A DNA stretch of 64,000 nucleotides from Kryptolebias marmoratus (Eukaryota; Chordata; Actinopteri; Cyprinodontiformes; Rivulidae): contig NC_051445.1 of the NCBI RefSeq assembly GCF_001649575.2, positions 4,106,710 through 4,170,709 of the forward strand, given 5' to 3'. Position numbers and translations under genes: made by a program. The notes under the pieces are model-generated. The model was not told the origin of the DNA and did not search any database. It saw only the letters and a list, made by a program, of their open reading frames with translations. Positions 46,676-56,900 of the stretch are shown here, one piece after another; within the stretch, counting starts at the first letter, position 1; the number at the start of each line of letters is the position of its first letter.

Positions 46676-49600
46676 CTATTTTGAATAATATTCAACTAAC
46701 ACAACTAATTTCTGCACTGGACGCTCAAGAAATGAAGGTTGTGTTAAGCGCTCACCCTTCGGTCCTAACTTATTTTGGCCTACTTGTATTTTCACCTTTC
46801 GCACGAGACCATCATCATCTTCCTGTGCCTCAACTACTCTAGCTAGTGGCCACTCATTTCTGGGAGTGTTTTCATCCTTAACGATAACTACATCTCCAAT
46901 TTGCACGTTTCGTCTGGTTGCATGCCACTGCTGACGAAGGTTGATGTTGGTTAAGTATTCTCGGCGCCACCTATTCCAGAACTGTTCTGAGAGATACTGT
47001 ACTTTGCGCCATCTTTTTCTTGCATACAGATCTTCTTGAACGAACTTTCCTGGAGGTGGAAGGGGTATTGTAGACTTCATAGTAAGCAAGTGATTGGGTG
47101 TCAAGGGTTCAGCACCTTTGGGATCAGTTAGGGTGTCTGTTGTCAGCGGGCGACTGTTGACTATGGACATGGCCTCATAGAAGAACGTTCTTAATGAGGA
47201 GTCGTCCAGTCTTCCATTAGCCTGAGCTAGGACAGAGCTCATCACACTCCTTGTCGTCCGAATCTGACGCTCCCATATGCCTCCCATATGACTGGCTTCG
47301 GGAACATTCATAAGGAAGTCACATTCCTTTCTTGCGAGATAGGTCGCAATCCTTTCCTTGTCAAGTTCCATCAAGCACTTTCCCAACTCACTCTTTGCTC
47401 CTACGAAATTTGTACCTTGGTCAGATCTAATCTGTCTGACTGTTCCTCTTATTGCAATGAAACATCTTAATGCATTTAGAAATGCATCAGTTGTCAGGTC
47501 CTCGAGCATCTCGATATGAATGGCTCTAGAGCTTAGGCATGTTAACAACAGCCCATATCTCTTGTACTCTTTTCTACCTTGCTTCGTGTAAAAAGGACCA
47601 AAACAGTCGATGCCTGTATATGAGAAAGGAGGAGATGGCTCTATTCGATCAACAGGCAAGTCAGCCATACGCTGTTCTTCAGTTCGACCCCGTACCCTCC
47701 TACAGGTCACGCAACTCCTGATGTGCTTGGCCACAACTTTACTAGCACCCATAATCCAGTAGCCATTGGCTCTGAGATCGTTCAGTGTTTGCCCTCGGCC
47801 TTGATGCTGTGTTCTTTTATGGCAATGATCAAGTATCAGATGCGTTACGATGCCTTCTTTCGGGAGTATTACGGGATGTTTGAACTCTAGCGACGCTGAT
47901 GACCTTCTTAACCTGCCACCAACTCTGAGCACTCTGTCCTCAAGAAACGGATCGAGTTCATACATTTTGTGAGTTCTCCTGAGTTTTTGTGATTGGCTGA
48001 GCAGCTTCAGCTCTTCTCCAAATGCTTCCTTTTGTGCCGCCTTGATCAGCACAAGAGCTGCTTTCTTTCGCTCCTCTACTGTAACAGGCCCAGATATGTC
48101 CCTATGAGCCAGCCTCTGAATGCGAGCAATGACGTTAAGGCAAGTGACCCAGTCTGAAAACCTTGCCAGCCTTATCAGAAGGTCATTTTCCTGCACAACA
48201 TCCATTTTCAGGACTTTGACCTCTGGGTCACCTATGAGAAGCTCTGGGGTTGTTGGATTAGTCACAATTTCCTGTTCCCATAAGAACTTAGGTCCCTTTA
48301 GCCAATCTGATGCCATTAGATCTGCCACCTTGAGTCCTCTAGATGCATAATCTGCCGGGTTTTGACTTGTTTCAACGTAAAACCATCGATTGGGGTCAGT
48401 AGAGTCTATGATCTTCTGGATCCGGTTCGCAACAAAGACATGAAAACGCCGGGCCTCATTCTTGATATACCCCAGTACCACTTGTGAATCCGTCCAAAAG
48501 TACTCAGCATCGATTTTCAAGTCAAGCTCTTCTCTGAGAACTTTACTTATGGCTGCAGAGATTGTGGCAGCGGTGAGTTCTAGACGTGGTATACTGACAA
48601 TCTTCATGGGTGCTACCCTAGCCTTAGCCATAACTAAAGTGCAATGCACTTGTTCTTCAGCCACGATCCTGATATACGAGCACTGCCCATAGCCATCATT
48701 ACTGGCATCAGAAAAGTGATGCAGCTCTATCTTCTGGATCGTGCCAAGATTGTTGGGAACAAAGCACCTTGCTATTTGAATGGTTTGAAGATTGTTCAGA
48801 TCATTGAGCCATGTCTCCCACTTCGGCCTTAACTCTGGTGGGACAAGCTCATCCCAACCTACACCTCGCTTGCACATTTCTTGCAAGATTCTTTTCCCAG
48901 TCAAGATGTAGGGGGCCAGAAATCCTAGCGGATCATATATGCTGGCGACTGTGGATAAGATGCCTCGTCGAGTGGCTGTTCTTTCTTGTTGGACCACATT
49001 GAATGAGAAGACATCCATTTCGATGTTCCACTTAACTCCTAGCACTCTCTGAGCTGGTAGCTCTGTGTAGTTTAAGTCCACGTCCTTGACTTGTGGAGCA
49101 CGCTCACTCTCTGGAATGCTCTCCAAGACCACTTCGTTATTGCAAATAAACTTGTGCAGACGCAGCTGTCCCTTCTGACAGACTTCTCTTGCTTCATGAA
49201 CAAGTTGCTTGGCCTTTTCCACGGTATCCAAACTGACAAGACCATCATCCACATAAAAGTTTCTACGGATGAAGTTTGCTGCCATGGGGTACTCATGCTC
49301 ATATTTGGTGGCGAGGTATTTCATGCCGTAATTCGCACAACCTGGCGATGATGCCGCTCCAAATATGTGCACCCTCATGCGGTATTCCTTGGGCTCACTC
49401 GCTGTGTTCCCATTCTCCCACCACAGGAACCTCATGAAATCCCGATCTTCTTGAGTGACATGAAAGCGGTGGAACATTTTCTCCACGTCGCAGTTGATCG
49501 CAATTGGATACTGTCGGAACCGACACAGCACTCCAGTCAAGGCGTTGGTTAAATCCGGTCCCGTGAGAAGGTGGTCATTCAACGAAGTGCCTTCATATTT

Positions 49601-52600
49601 GGCAGAGCAGTCGAAGACAACTCTGATCTTTTCTGGCTTTCGCGGGTGGTACACTCCATGGTGTGGTATGTACCAGGTGTTCCCATCTTTTGATGTTGCA
49701 TGGACTTCCTCTGCATCACCATCTTTGAAAACATTGACCATGAACTGACCATAGTCCTCCTTGTATTTGGGATTTTTGTCCATTTTTCCTTTCAGATGTT
49801 TCAGCCTAACTGTGGCTAAATGCTTGTTGCTAGGAAGCTGGGGGCGCTCTCTGAAAGGCAGAGGCATCTCCAGATATCCATTGTCATTATGATGGATTCC
49901 CTCTTTCAGAATTTGTAGGAACTGAATATCTTCTTGGGAGATCGTTCCATCTGTAGGATTTGTATCCTGAAAATCTCTCTCAAGAGCCTTAATCGCACAT
50001 GCAGGTGTAATAGGTGGAATTTCCTTTACAGAGATGCGATAGCAGAATCCTGCATTTATTCCTCCACCAGTATTAGGTGTTTTGGCACCAACCACGCTCC
50101 ACCCGAGGTCTGTTTTCACTGCATATGGCTCATGCTCCGCTCCTGATACGACTTCTTTCGGTTTTAGAGCTCTGACGCAATCGTAGCCTATTAGCAGTCC
50201 AGCAGGACAGTCTAGCAGGTCTGGCATCTCATCAGCTATGTTAAGCAAGTGTGTCCATCCTTTGGCTGTTTTCCGAGTTGGAATGCTGGTCTTCTCCAAC
50301 GGAATATCGTCTCGAGTGTAAGCTGGTGGTAGTTCAATGCATTCTTCGGAACTGTATCCTCTGACCTTTAACCCACAGGCTCTGTGACAATTCACTATTG
50401 ACCTGTCAGTCATTGTTGACAACTTGAGCTTAATTGGCTCAGTGTGTGCTTCTAGTTTTTCACACATGTCTTCAGTGACAAATGTATTGCTACTTTGTGT
50501 ATCTAACAGAGCATACACTAAGATCTCTGGGCTACTTTTGACAGTACTAGACAGCCACACTGGGACTATCATTGAAGTGCGGTCAGCATTCGCCATGTTC
50601 ATACTACACGAAGCAGTAGCGTTACTGTCTCTCTGTTGGTTGGCTTCAGACTTCTCCACTTGAGCCGGTTCGTCATGAAGCGGAGTTGGATGGCCTTTTC
50701 TACAAACATTGCATGTAGCCCTTTTCCGACAATCTTTTGCAACATGGCCAACTCTCAAGCAGGCGAAGCACATTTTGTTGGTTTTCACAAACGCTTTCTT
50801 CTCTTCAAGAGTCAGAGCAGCAAACTTTTCACATTTGTAAATGAAGTGGTTTTCTTGACAGCATATGCATTTTATTTGCTTCTTTGTTCGAGCAGCAGAT
50901 GAATTATCTGTTGAGCTTGCTGATTCACCTGAATCCTTAGCTGGAGGATCTTTCCCTTGAGCAACCTTTGTTGTTGTCACGAGGGTTCTGACTTTGATGC
51001 GTTTTACTTCTGTGCCTGGTTTCTCGTCTGTCTTCTTCAAAGCATGAAGCGAGGAAACCGGGTTGCAGGCAATGCGTGCCTCCTCGGCTAAGAGGTTTGA
51101 GAATGCTTCAAAACTTGGGTATGGCTTGCAGTCATCCAATTCCTTGGTGACGATTCGATTCCATCGAGTTGTTGCCCAGTCAGGAAGTTTCTGAAGTAGC
51201 TTTTGATTCTCCTCACAATCGTCTAGAACTTTAAGACCTGATATATGAGGCATTGCATTTTTGCATGAAACAAGAAAATCACTGAACTCTCTTAGTTTTA
51301 GTGGCTCTTTTGGTCCTATCTTGGGCCAGCTACTAAGTTTACTCCTAAAGGCTCTTTGCACTATGAATGGGTGCCCATAGCGCTTGTTCAGTGCATCCCA
51401 GGCTTGCGTATATGCTTCATCATCACTTCGATAAAAAGTTCCTTCCAGCACAGACAGCGCATCTCCACTTATATATTTTCTGAGATAAAACAGTCTATGT
51501 GCTGGGCTTGTACAGGTAGTCTCTATCAAGGCTTTAAAGCTGGTGCGCCATTCAGTGAATTTCAGAGGATCACCAGTAAAAACGGATGGCTCTGGTGCCG
51601 GAAGTCTTGTTATCATCAGAGATTCTTTGAAGGCTTGCACTAGTGTCGCATCATTCAGCCTTTGCTCTGATTGTTTTTCAGAACGAGGAGAGACTGGTGT
51701 TTCATGGACAATCTGAGCACATGGCGCTGGGTTATGTTGAGTTTGGAACTGCCCTGGAGACAGAGTTATACTTTTCCTTTCTCCTTGGGGCTGACTTGGA
51801 GGCAGAGTTATTTCTTGCTTTCCTCCTGTTTCTCCGTTCATTTTCATTTCCTCCTCCTCATACACATCATATTCAGCTTGCATAGCTTCCAGATCCCTTT
51901 GGTTTTCCAGCATTTTCAACTTCTCTTGCTGAGCAAACACTTCCTTTCTTTGTGCAGCTATTTCACTCTCTCTGTTTATTTCAGCACGTTTGGATGCTAA
52001 ACGTGCAGCTACTTCTGTTTTTTTAATTGACATTTGACTTCCTGCTACGCTACCTGCGCCAGCTCTCGATACAGTAGACCCATATACTGATTTGGCATCG
52101 TCTCTCTGAAGTAATTTAACGAGTGATTTCTTCACTGCGGCAGCATCGAACTCTTTGCCTATTTCTGAGCAACGTATTTTCAACAGAGCAACTACTTCCT
52201 TAGTTACTGAGGTGCAGCTATCCATTCGCCGTCTTATGTCTTGGCTTGGTGTGGTCAATGCACGTAAGCTGTCATACTCCTGCTTTAGGTGTGACTCATA
52301 TCTTTCTAAAGTAGCTGTCATACTTTCAAGACTCTCTTTGTCACATTCTTTTTTGAGTTGGCTCCTAATGTACTGAACCTCACCTTTGAAGCTGACATAA
52401 GTTAACATAAACTTTCTTTCCTTTTTTGCACTCTCTTCTTTTGCATAGTTAAGCCATTTTTCGGTTGGTCTACGCTCTCTTTCTGATCGCCTAAGTTGTT
52501 CAGATTCAGAAATTGGTTCCTGACTCTCTACGCTATGTGCTTGCAGACTGTTATCAATTTCAGCAATGCGTTCTGTCATTTGGTCTCTTAATGTTGCATC

Positions 52601-52699
52601 TGTTTCAGTTTCTAACTTGGTTTGTAAGTCTATTTTTTCTTCTTCAAGAGCCTGAATTACTCCCTCAAGTACAAGAGCACTCTCTTCACTTTGATCCAT
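46676..52699 (-). CDS. BEL/Pao Gag-Pol polyprotein, copy 1
   Basis: One uninterrupted frame of 2,007 residues. Domains in order: coiled-coil-like N-terminus; DUF1759-type Gag (about 360-510); zinc knuckles, the clearest at C644-C647-H652-C657, flanked by variants around 611-623 and 663-675; aspartic protease with D733 in DTQS rather than DTG/DSG; reverse transcriptase with D1071 and YVDD at 1149-1152; RNase H with D1331, E1374 and D1404; integrase with an H/C zinc motif (about 1620-1666) and D1698, D1760 and E1810; and a C-terminal DUF5641 domain (about 1890-1985). The protein makes the virus-like core, copies the RNA and inserts the DNA. No envelope gene follows. All catalytic positions I can see are present, so the copy may be competent. 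Seen directly except for function, which is family knowledge. Confidence 0.95.
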   Translation of the reverse strand: MDQSEESALVLEGVIQALEEEKIDLQTKLETETDATLRDQMTERIAEIDNSLQAHSVESQEPISESEQLRRSERERRPTEKWLNYAKEESAKKERKFMLTYVSFKGEVQYIRSQLKKECDKESLESMTATLERYESHLKQEYDSLRALTTPSQDIRRRMDSCTSVTKEVVALLKIRCSEIGKEFDAAAVKKSLVKLLQRDDAKSVYGSTVSRAGAGSVAGSQMSIKKTEVAARLASKRAEINRESEIAAQRKEVFAQQEKLKMLENQRDLEAMQAEYDVYEEEEMKMNGETGGKQEITLPPSQPQGERKSITLSPGQFQTQHNPAPCAQIVHETPVSPRSEKQSEQRLNDATLVQAFKESLMITRLPAPEPSVFTGDPLKFTEWRTSFKALIETTCTSPAHRLFYLRKYISGDALSVLEGTFYRSDDEAYTQAWDALNKRYGHPFIVQRAFRSKLSSWPKIGPKEPLKLREFSDFLVSCKNAMPHISGLKVLDDCEENQKLLQKLPDWATTRWNRIVTKELDDCKPYPSFEAFSNLLAEEARIACNPVSSLHALKKTDEKPGTEVKRIKVRTLVTTTKVAQGKDPPAKDSGESASSTDNSSAARTKKQIKCICCQENHFIYKCEKFAALTLEEKKAFVKTNKMCFACLRVGHVAKDCRKRATCNVCRKGHPTPLHDEPAQVEKSEANQQRDSNATASCSMNMANADRTSMIVPVWLSSTVKSSPEILVYALLDTQSSNTFVTEDMCEKLEAHTEPIKLKLSTMTDRSIVNCHRACGLKVRGYSSEECIELPPAYTRDDIPLEKTSIPTRKTAKGWTHLLNIADEMPDLLDCPAGLLIGYDCVRALKPKEVVSGAEHEPYAVKTDLGWSVVGAKTPNTGGGINAGFCYRISVKEIPPITPACAIKALERDFQDTNPTDGTISQEDIQFLQILKEGIHHNDNGYLEMPLPFRERPQLPSNKHLATVRLKHLKGKMDKNPKYKEDYGQFMVNVFKDGDAEEVHATSKDGNTWYIPHHGVYHPRKPEKIRVVFDCSAKYEGTSLNDHLLTGPDLTNALTGVLCRFRQYPIAINCDVEKMFHRFHVTQEDRDFMRFLWWENGNTASEPKEYRMRVHIFGAASSPGCANYGMKYLATKYEHEYPMAANFIRRNFYVDDGLVSLDTVEKAKQLVHEAREVCQKGQLRLHKFICNNEVVLESIPESERAPQVKDVDLNYTELPAQRVLGVKWNIEMDVFSFNVVQQERTATRRGILSTVASIYDPLGFLAPYILTGKRILQEMCKRGVGWDELVPPELRPKWETWLNDLNNLQTIQIARCFVPNNLGTIQKIELHHFSDASNDGYGQCSYIRIVAEEQVHCTLVMAKARVAPMKIVSIPRLELTAATISAAISKVLREELDLKIDAEYFWTDSQVVLGYIKNEARRFHVFVANRIQKIIDSTDPNRWFYVETSQNPADYASRGLKVADLMASDWLKGPKFLWEQEIVTNPTTPELLIGDPEVKVLKMDVVQENDLLIRLARFSDWVTCLNVIARIQRLAHRDISGPVTVEERKKAALVLIKAAQKEAFGEELKLLSQSQKLRRTHKMYELDPFLEDRVLRVGGRLRRSSASLEFKHPVILPKEGIVTHLILDHCHKRTQHQGRGQTLNDLRANGYWIMGASKVVAKHIRSCVTCRRVRGRTEEQRMADLPVDRIEPSPPFSYTGIDCFGPFYTKQGRKEYKRYGLLLTCLSSRAIHIEMLEDLTTDAFLNALRCFIAIRGTVRQIRSDQGTNFVGAKSELGKCLMELDKERIATYLARKECDFLMNVPEASHMGGIWERQIRTTRSVMSSVLAQANGRLDDSSLRTFFYEAMSIVNSRPLTTDTLTDPKGAEPLTPNHLLTMKSTIPLPPPGKFVQEDLYARKRWRKVQYLSEQFWNRWRREYLTNINLRQQWHATRRNVQIGDVVIVKDENTPRNEWPLARVVEAQEDDDGLVRKVKIQVGQNKLGPKGERLTQPSFLERPVQKLVVLVEYYSK

Positions 52700-53062
52700 T
52701 TTCTGAATTATTAATAATCAAAATCTTAAGCAAAACCTTAGCTAAACTTGTGCTATAAGTAATCCTCAGTATTAATTTCAAATATCAGGCATACACATAT
52801 AGAACCAAACAGGAAATCCAAAGTAGGAATATCTAGTTCCTTAATAACACAGGCCAGAAATATTCACACAAAATATGCACACAATGGCCTTTCACACTTA
52901 ATTTCAAATATTTACAAGTGATAATGTTTCTTATCAACTAAACCTGAAAGCCAAAGGCTTGGTGATACTACTCACGACCACGGCGCGCTGTTGCTCTTGT
53001 GATTACTTGTGGAAACGGCACAGTCTCAATCCTTGTCCTGATTGCCAGCCGCCGCCATATTT
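52700..53062 (-). other. leader of copy 1 between LTR and ATG
   Basis: Untranslated leader on the minus strand. A possible primer-binding site starting TGGCAATCAGGACAAGG lies at 53047-53031, or alternatively TGGCGGCGGCTGG at about 53057. Neither is matched here to a known tRNA. Confidence 0.35.
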
Positions 53063-53783
53063 TGCAAGTCACTGCAATCGCAACGGTCCGAGCAGATTGC
53101 AAGGTTGAAAGACGAGCGGTAGTTTTCTTCAAGCTGCAGGCGAGTTGTAGTCTTCAAGCTGCAACGGTCCTTTTCCCTCTCCCCCATCCATCTCAGCATG
53201 GCTGGCGAGAAGTTCACAGCTTGCTTTCACTGTGCGGTCTCCCTCGTTGTTCTCTGGCTTCGAGCCGAGCTGCATACGGTGCACGTGTTCACTATAGCTG
53301 CTCCCAACTTTTCTCACTGGTTGATGAAGATGCAACGCTCCGACTGATGGTTCCAAACGTTTATTAAAGGAATTTTCTGTCACATAAACGCCCAAGACCA
53401 CCGTGAACACTGCAATAAAATACACAGTGGCAAATATACATCAGTTAAACCGTCATGTTCTCTTATATAAATTGTTCAAATGAAACTTATTACACATATA
53501 CAAACACAAGAATATTCCATTCAATTGTCCATACCGTATGCCCCTCCAACCAGAAGGTTAGGAGTTGCTAGAAGTCCATTTCTTCCAAATTTCAGTTCTT
53601 TGTCTTTCCTATTACCGCTTGCAAAAACCAACTGAGCATGAAACGAAACTTACAGCCCTTTATCGAAAGCATCACGTGACCAAGTGATGACGTAATTGCT
53701 GAAGTGGTCAGATAACGTTATTAACCAAACCAAACAGTATTTCCCAAAATATACATAAAAAATGCTTGACTGCGTTCGCTACA
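53063..53783 (-). repeat. LTR b, shared by copies 1 and 2
   Basis: It is the 5' LTR of copy 1 and the 3' LTR of copy 2. Limits TGTAGC (53783) to TTGCA (53063) give 721 bp with TG...CA ends. The minimum supported by comparison with LTR a is 53293-53783. TATA box at 53460-53470, poly(A) signal at 53360-53365. Confidence 0.6.
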
Positions 53784-53929
53784 CTGCCACCAAAATTACA
53801 AAAGGTTTACTTTCACCATATTCAAAGAAATAAAACATGTAATTTTCAATAACTTCAATTTTAACCTTTACCCAAAATTTCCATCAATAGATCTTACAAT
53901 AGGTGACTGATTTTCATGTTAATGCTGAG

Positions 53930-56900
53930 CTATTTTGAATAATATTCAACTAACACAACTAATTTCTGCACTGGACGCTCAAGAAATGAAGGTTGTGTTA
54001 AGCGCTCACCCTTCGGTCCTAACTTATTTTGGCCTACTTGTATTTTCACCTTTCGCACGAGACCATCATCATCTTCCTGTGCCTCAACTACTCTAGCTAG
54101 TGGCCACTCATTTCTGGGAGTGTTTTCATCCTTAACGATAACTACATCTCCAATTTGCACGTTTCGTCTGGTTGCATGCCACTGCTGACGAAGGTTGATG
54201 TTGGTTAAGTATTCTCGGCGCCACCTATTCCAGAACTGTTCTGAGAGATACTGTACTTTGCGCCATCTTTTTCTTGCATACAGATCTTCTTGAACGAACT
54301 TTCCTGGAGGTGGAAGGGGTATTGTAGACTTCATAGTAAGCAAGTGATTGGGTGTCAAGGGTTCAGCACCTTTGGGATCAGTTAGGGTGTCTGTTGTCAG
54401 CGGGCGACTGTTGACTATGGACATGGCCTCATAGAAGAACGTTCTTAATGAGGAGTCGTCCAGTCTTCCATTAGCCTGAGCTAGGACAGAGCTCATCACA
54501 CTCCTTGTCGTCCGAATCTGACGCTCCCATATGCCTCCCATATGACTGGCTTCGGGAACATTCATAAGGAAGTCACATTCCTTTCTTGCGAGATAGGTCG
54601 CAATCCTTTCCTTGTCAAGTTCCATCAAGCACTTTCCCAACTCACTCTTTGCTCCTACGAAATTTGTACCTTGGTCAGATCTAATCTGTCTGACTGTTCC
54701 TCTTATTGCAATGAAACATCTTAATGCATTTAGAAATGCATCAGTTGTCAGGTCCTCGAGCATCTCGATATGAATGGCTCTAGAGCTTAGGCATGTTAAC
54801 AACAGCCCATATCTCTTGTACTCTTTTCTACCTTGCTTCGTGTAAAAAGGACCAAAACAGTCGATGCCTGTATATGAGAAAGGAGGAGATGGCTCTATTC
54901 GATCAACAGGCAAGTCAGCCATACGCTGTTCTTCAGTTCGACCCCGTACCCTCCTACAGGTCACGCAACTCCTGATGTGCTTGGCCACAACTTTACTAGC
55001 ACCCATAATCCAGTAGCCATTGGCTCTGAGATCGTTCAGTGTTTGCCCTCGGCCTTGATGCTGTGTTCTTTTATGGCAATGATCAAGTATCAGATGCGTT
55101 ACGATGCCTTCTTTCGGGAGTATTACGGGATGTTTGAACTCTAGCGACGCTGATGACCTTCTTAACCTGCCACCAACTCTGAGCACTCTGTCCTCAAGAA
55201 ACGGATCGAGTTCATACATTTTGTGAGTTCTCCTGAGTTTTTGTGATTGGCTGAGCAGCTTCAGCTCTTCTCCAAATGCTTCCTTTTGTGCCGCCTTGAT
55301 CAGCACAAGAGCTGCTTTCTTTCGCTCCTCTACTGTAACAGGCCCAGATATGTCCCTATGAGCCAGCCTCTGAATGCGAGCAATGACGTTAAGGCAAGTG
55401 ACCCAGTCTGAAAACCTTGCCAGCCTTATCAGAAGGTCATTTTCCTGCACAACATCCATTTTCAGGACTTTGACCTCTGGGTCACCTATGAGAAGCTCTG
55501 GGGTTGTTGGATTAGTCACAATTTCCTGTTCCCATAAGAACTTAGGTCCCTTTAGCCAATCTGATGCCATTAGATCTGCCACCTTGAGTCCTCTAGATGC
55601 ATAATCTGCCGGGTTTTGACTTGTTTCAACGTAAAACCATCGATTGGGGTCAGTAGAGTCTATGATCTTCTGGATCCGGTTCGCAACAAAGACATGAAAA
55701 CGCCGGGCCTCATTCTTGATATACCCCAGTACCACTTGTGAATCCGTCCAAAAGTACTCAGCATCGATTTTCAAGTCAAGCTCTTCTCTGAGAACTTTAC
55801 TTATGGCTGCAGAGATTGTGGCAGCGGTGAGTTCTAGACGTGGTATACTGACAATCTTCATGGGTGCTACCCTAGCCTTAGCCATAACTAAAGTGCAATG
55901 CACTTGTTCTTCAGCCACGATCCTGATATACGAGCACTGCCCATAGCCATCATTACTGGCATCAGAAAAGTGATGCAGCTCTATCTTCTGGATCGTGCCA
56001 AGATTGTTGGGAACAAAGCACCTTGCTATTTGAATGGTTTGAAGATTGTTCAGATCATTGAGCCATGTCTCCCACTTCGGCCTTAACTCTGGTGGGACAA
56101 GCTCATCCCAACCTACACCTCGCTTGCACATTTCTTGCAAGATTCTTTTCCCAGTCAAGATGTAGGGGGCCAGAAATCCTAGCGGATCATATATGCTGGC
56201 GACTGTGGATAAGATGCCTCGTCGAGTGGCTGTTCTTTCTTGTTGGACCACATTGAATGAGAAGACATCCATTTCGATGTTCCACTTAACTCCTAGCACT
56301 CTCTGAGCTGGTAGCTCTGTGTAGTTTAAGTCCACGTCCTTGACTTGTGGAGCACGCTCACTCTCTGGAATGCTCTCCAAGACCACTTCGTTATTGCAAA
56401 TAAACTTGTGCAGACGCAGCTGTCCCTTCTGACAGACTTCTCTTGCTTCATGAACAAGTTGCTTGGCCTTTTCCACGGTATCCAAACTGACAAGACCATC
56501 ATCCACATAAAAGTTTCTACGGATGAAGTTTGCTGCCATGGGGTACTCATGCTCATATTTGGTGGCGAGGTATTTCATGCCGTAATTCGCACAACCTGGC
56601 GATGATGCCGCTCCAAATATGTGCACCCTCATGCGGTATTCCTTGGGCTCACTCGCTGTGTTCCCATTCTCCCACCACAGGAACCTCATGAAATCCCGAT
56701 CTTCTTGAGTGACATGAAAGCGGTGGAACATTTTCTCCACGTCGCAGTTGATCGCAATTGGATACTGTCGGAACCGACACAGCACTCCAGTCAAGGCGTT
56801 GGTTAAATCCGGTCCCGTGAGAAGGTGGTCATTCAACGAAGTGCCTTCATATTTGGCAGAGCAGTCGAAGACAACTCTGATCTTTTCTGGCTTTCGCGGG

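Noticed and set aside
47288..52758. Many plus-strand frames of 60-109 codons inside the BEL copies
   Set aside because: Antisense shadows of the polyprotein, repeated identically in the second copy.
52999..53425. Plus-strand 122-codon and minus-strand 98-codon frames in the BEL leader/LTR
   Set aside because: They lie in the LTR and leader, show no domain, and are duplicated only because the unit is tandem.
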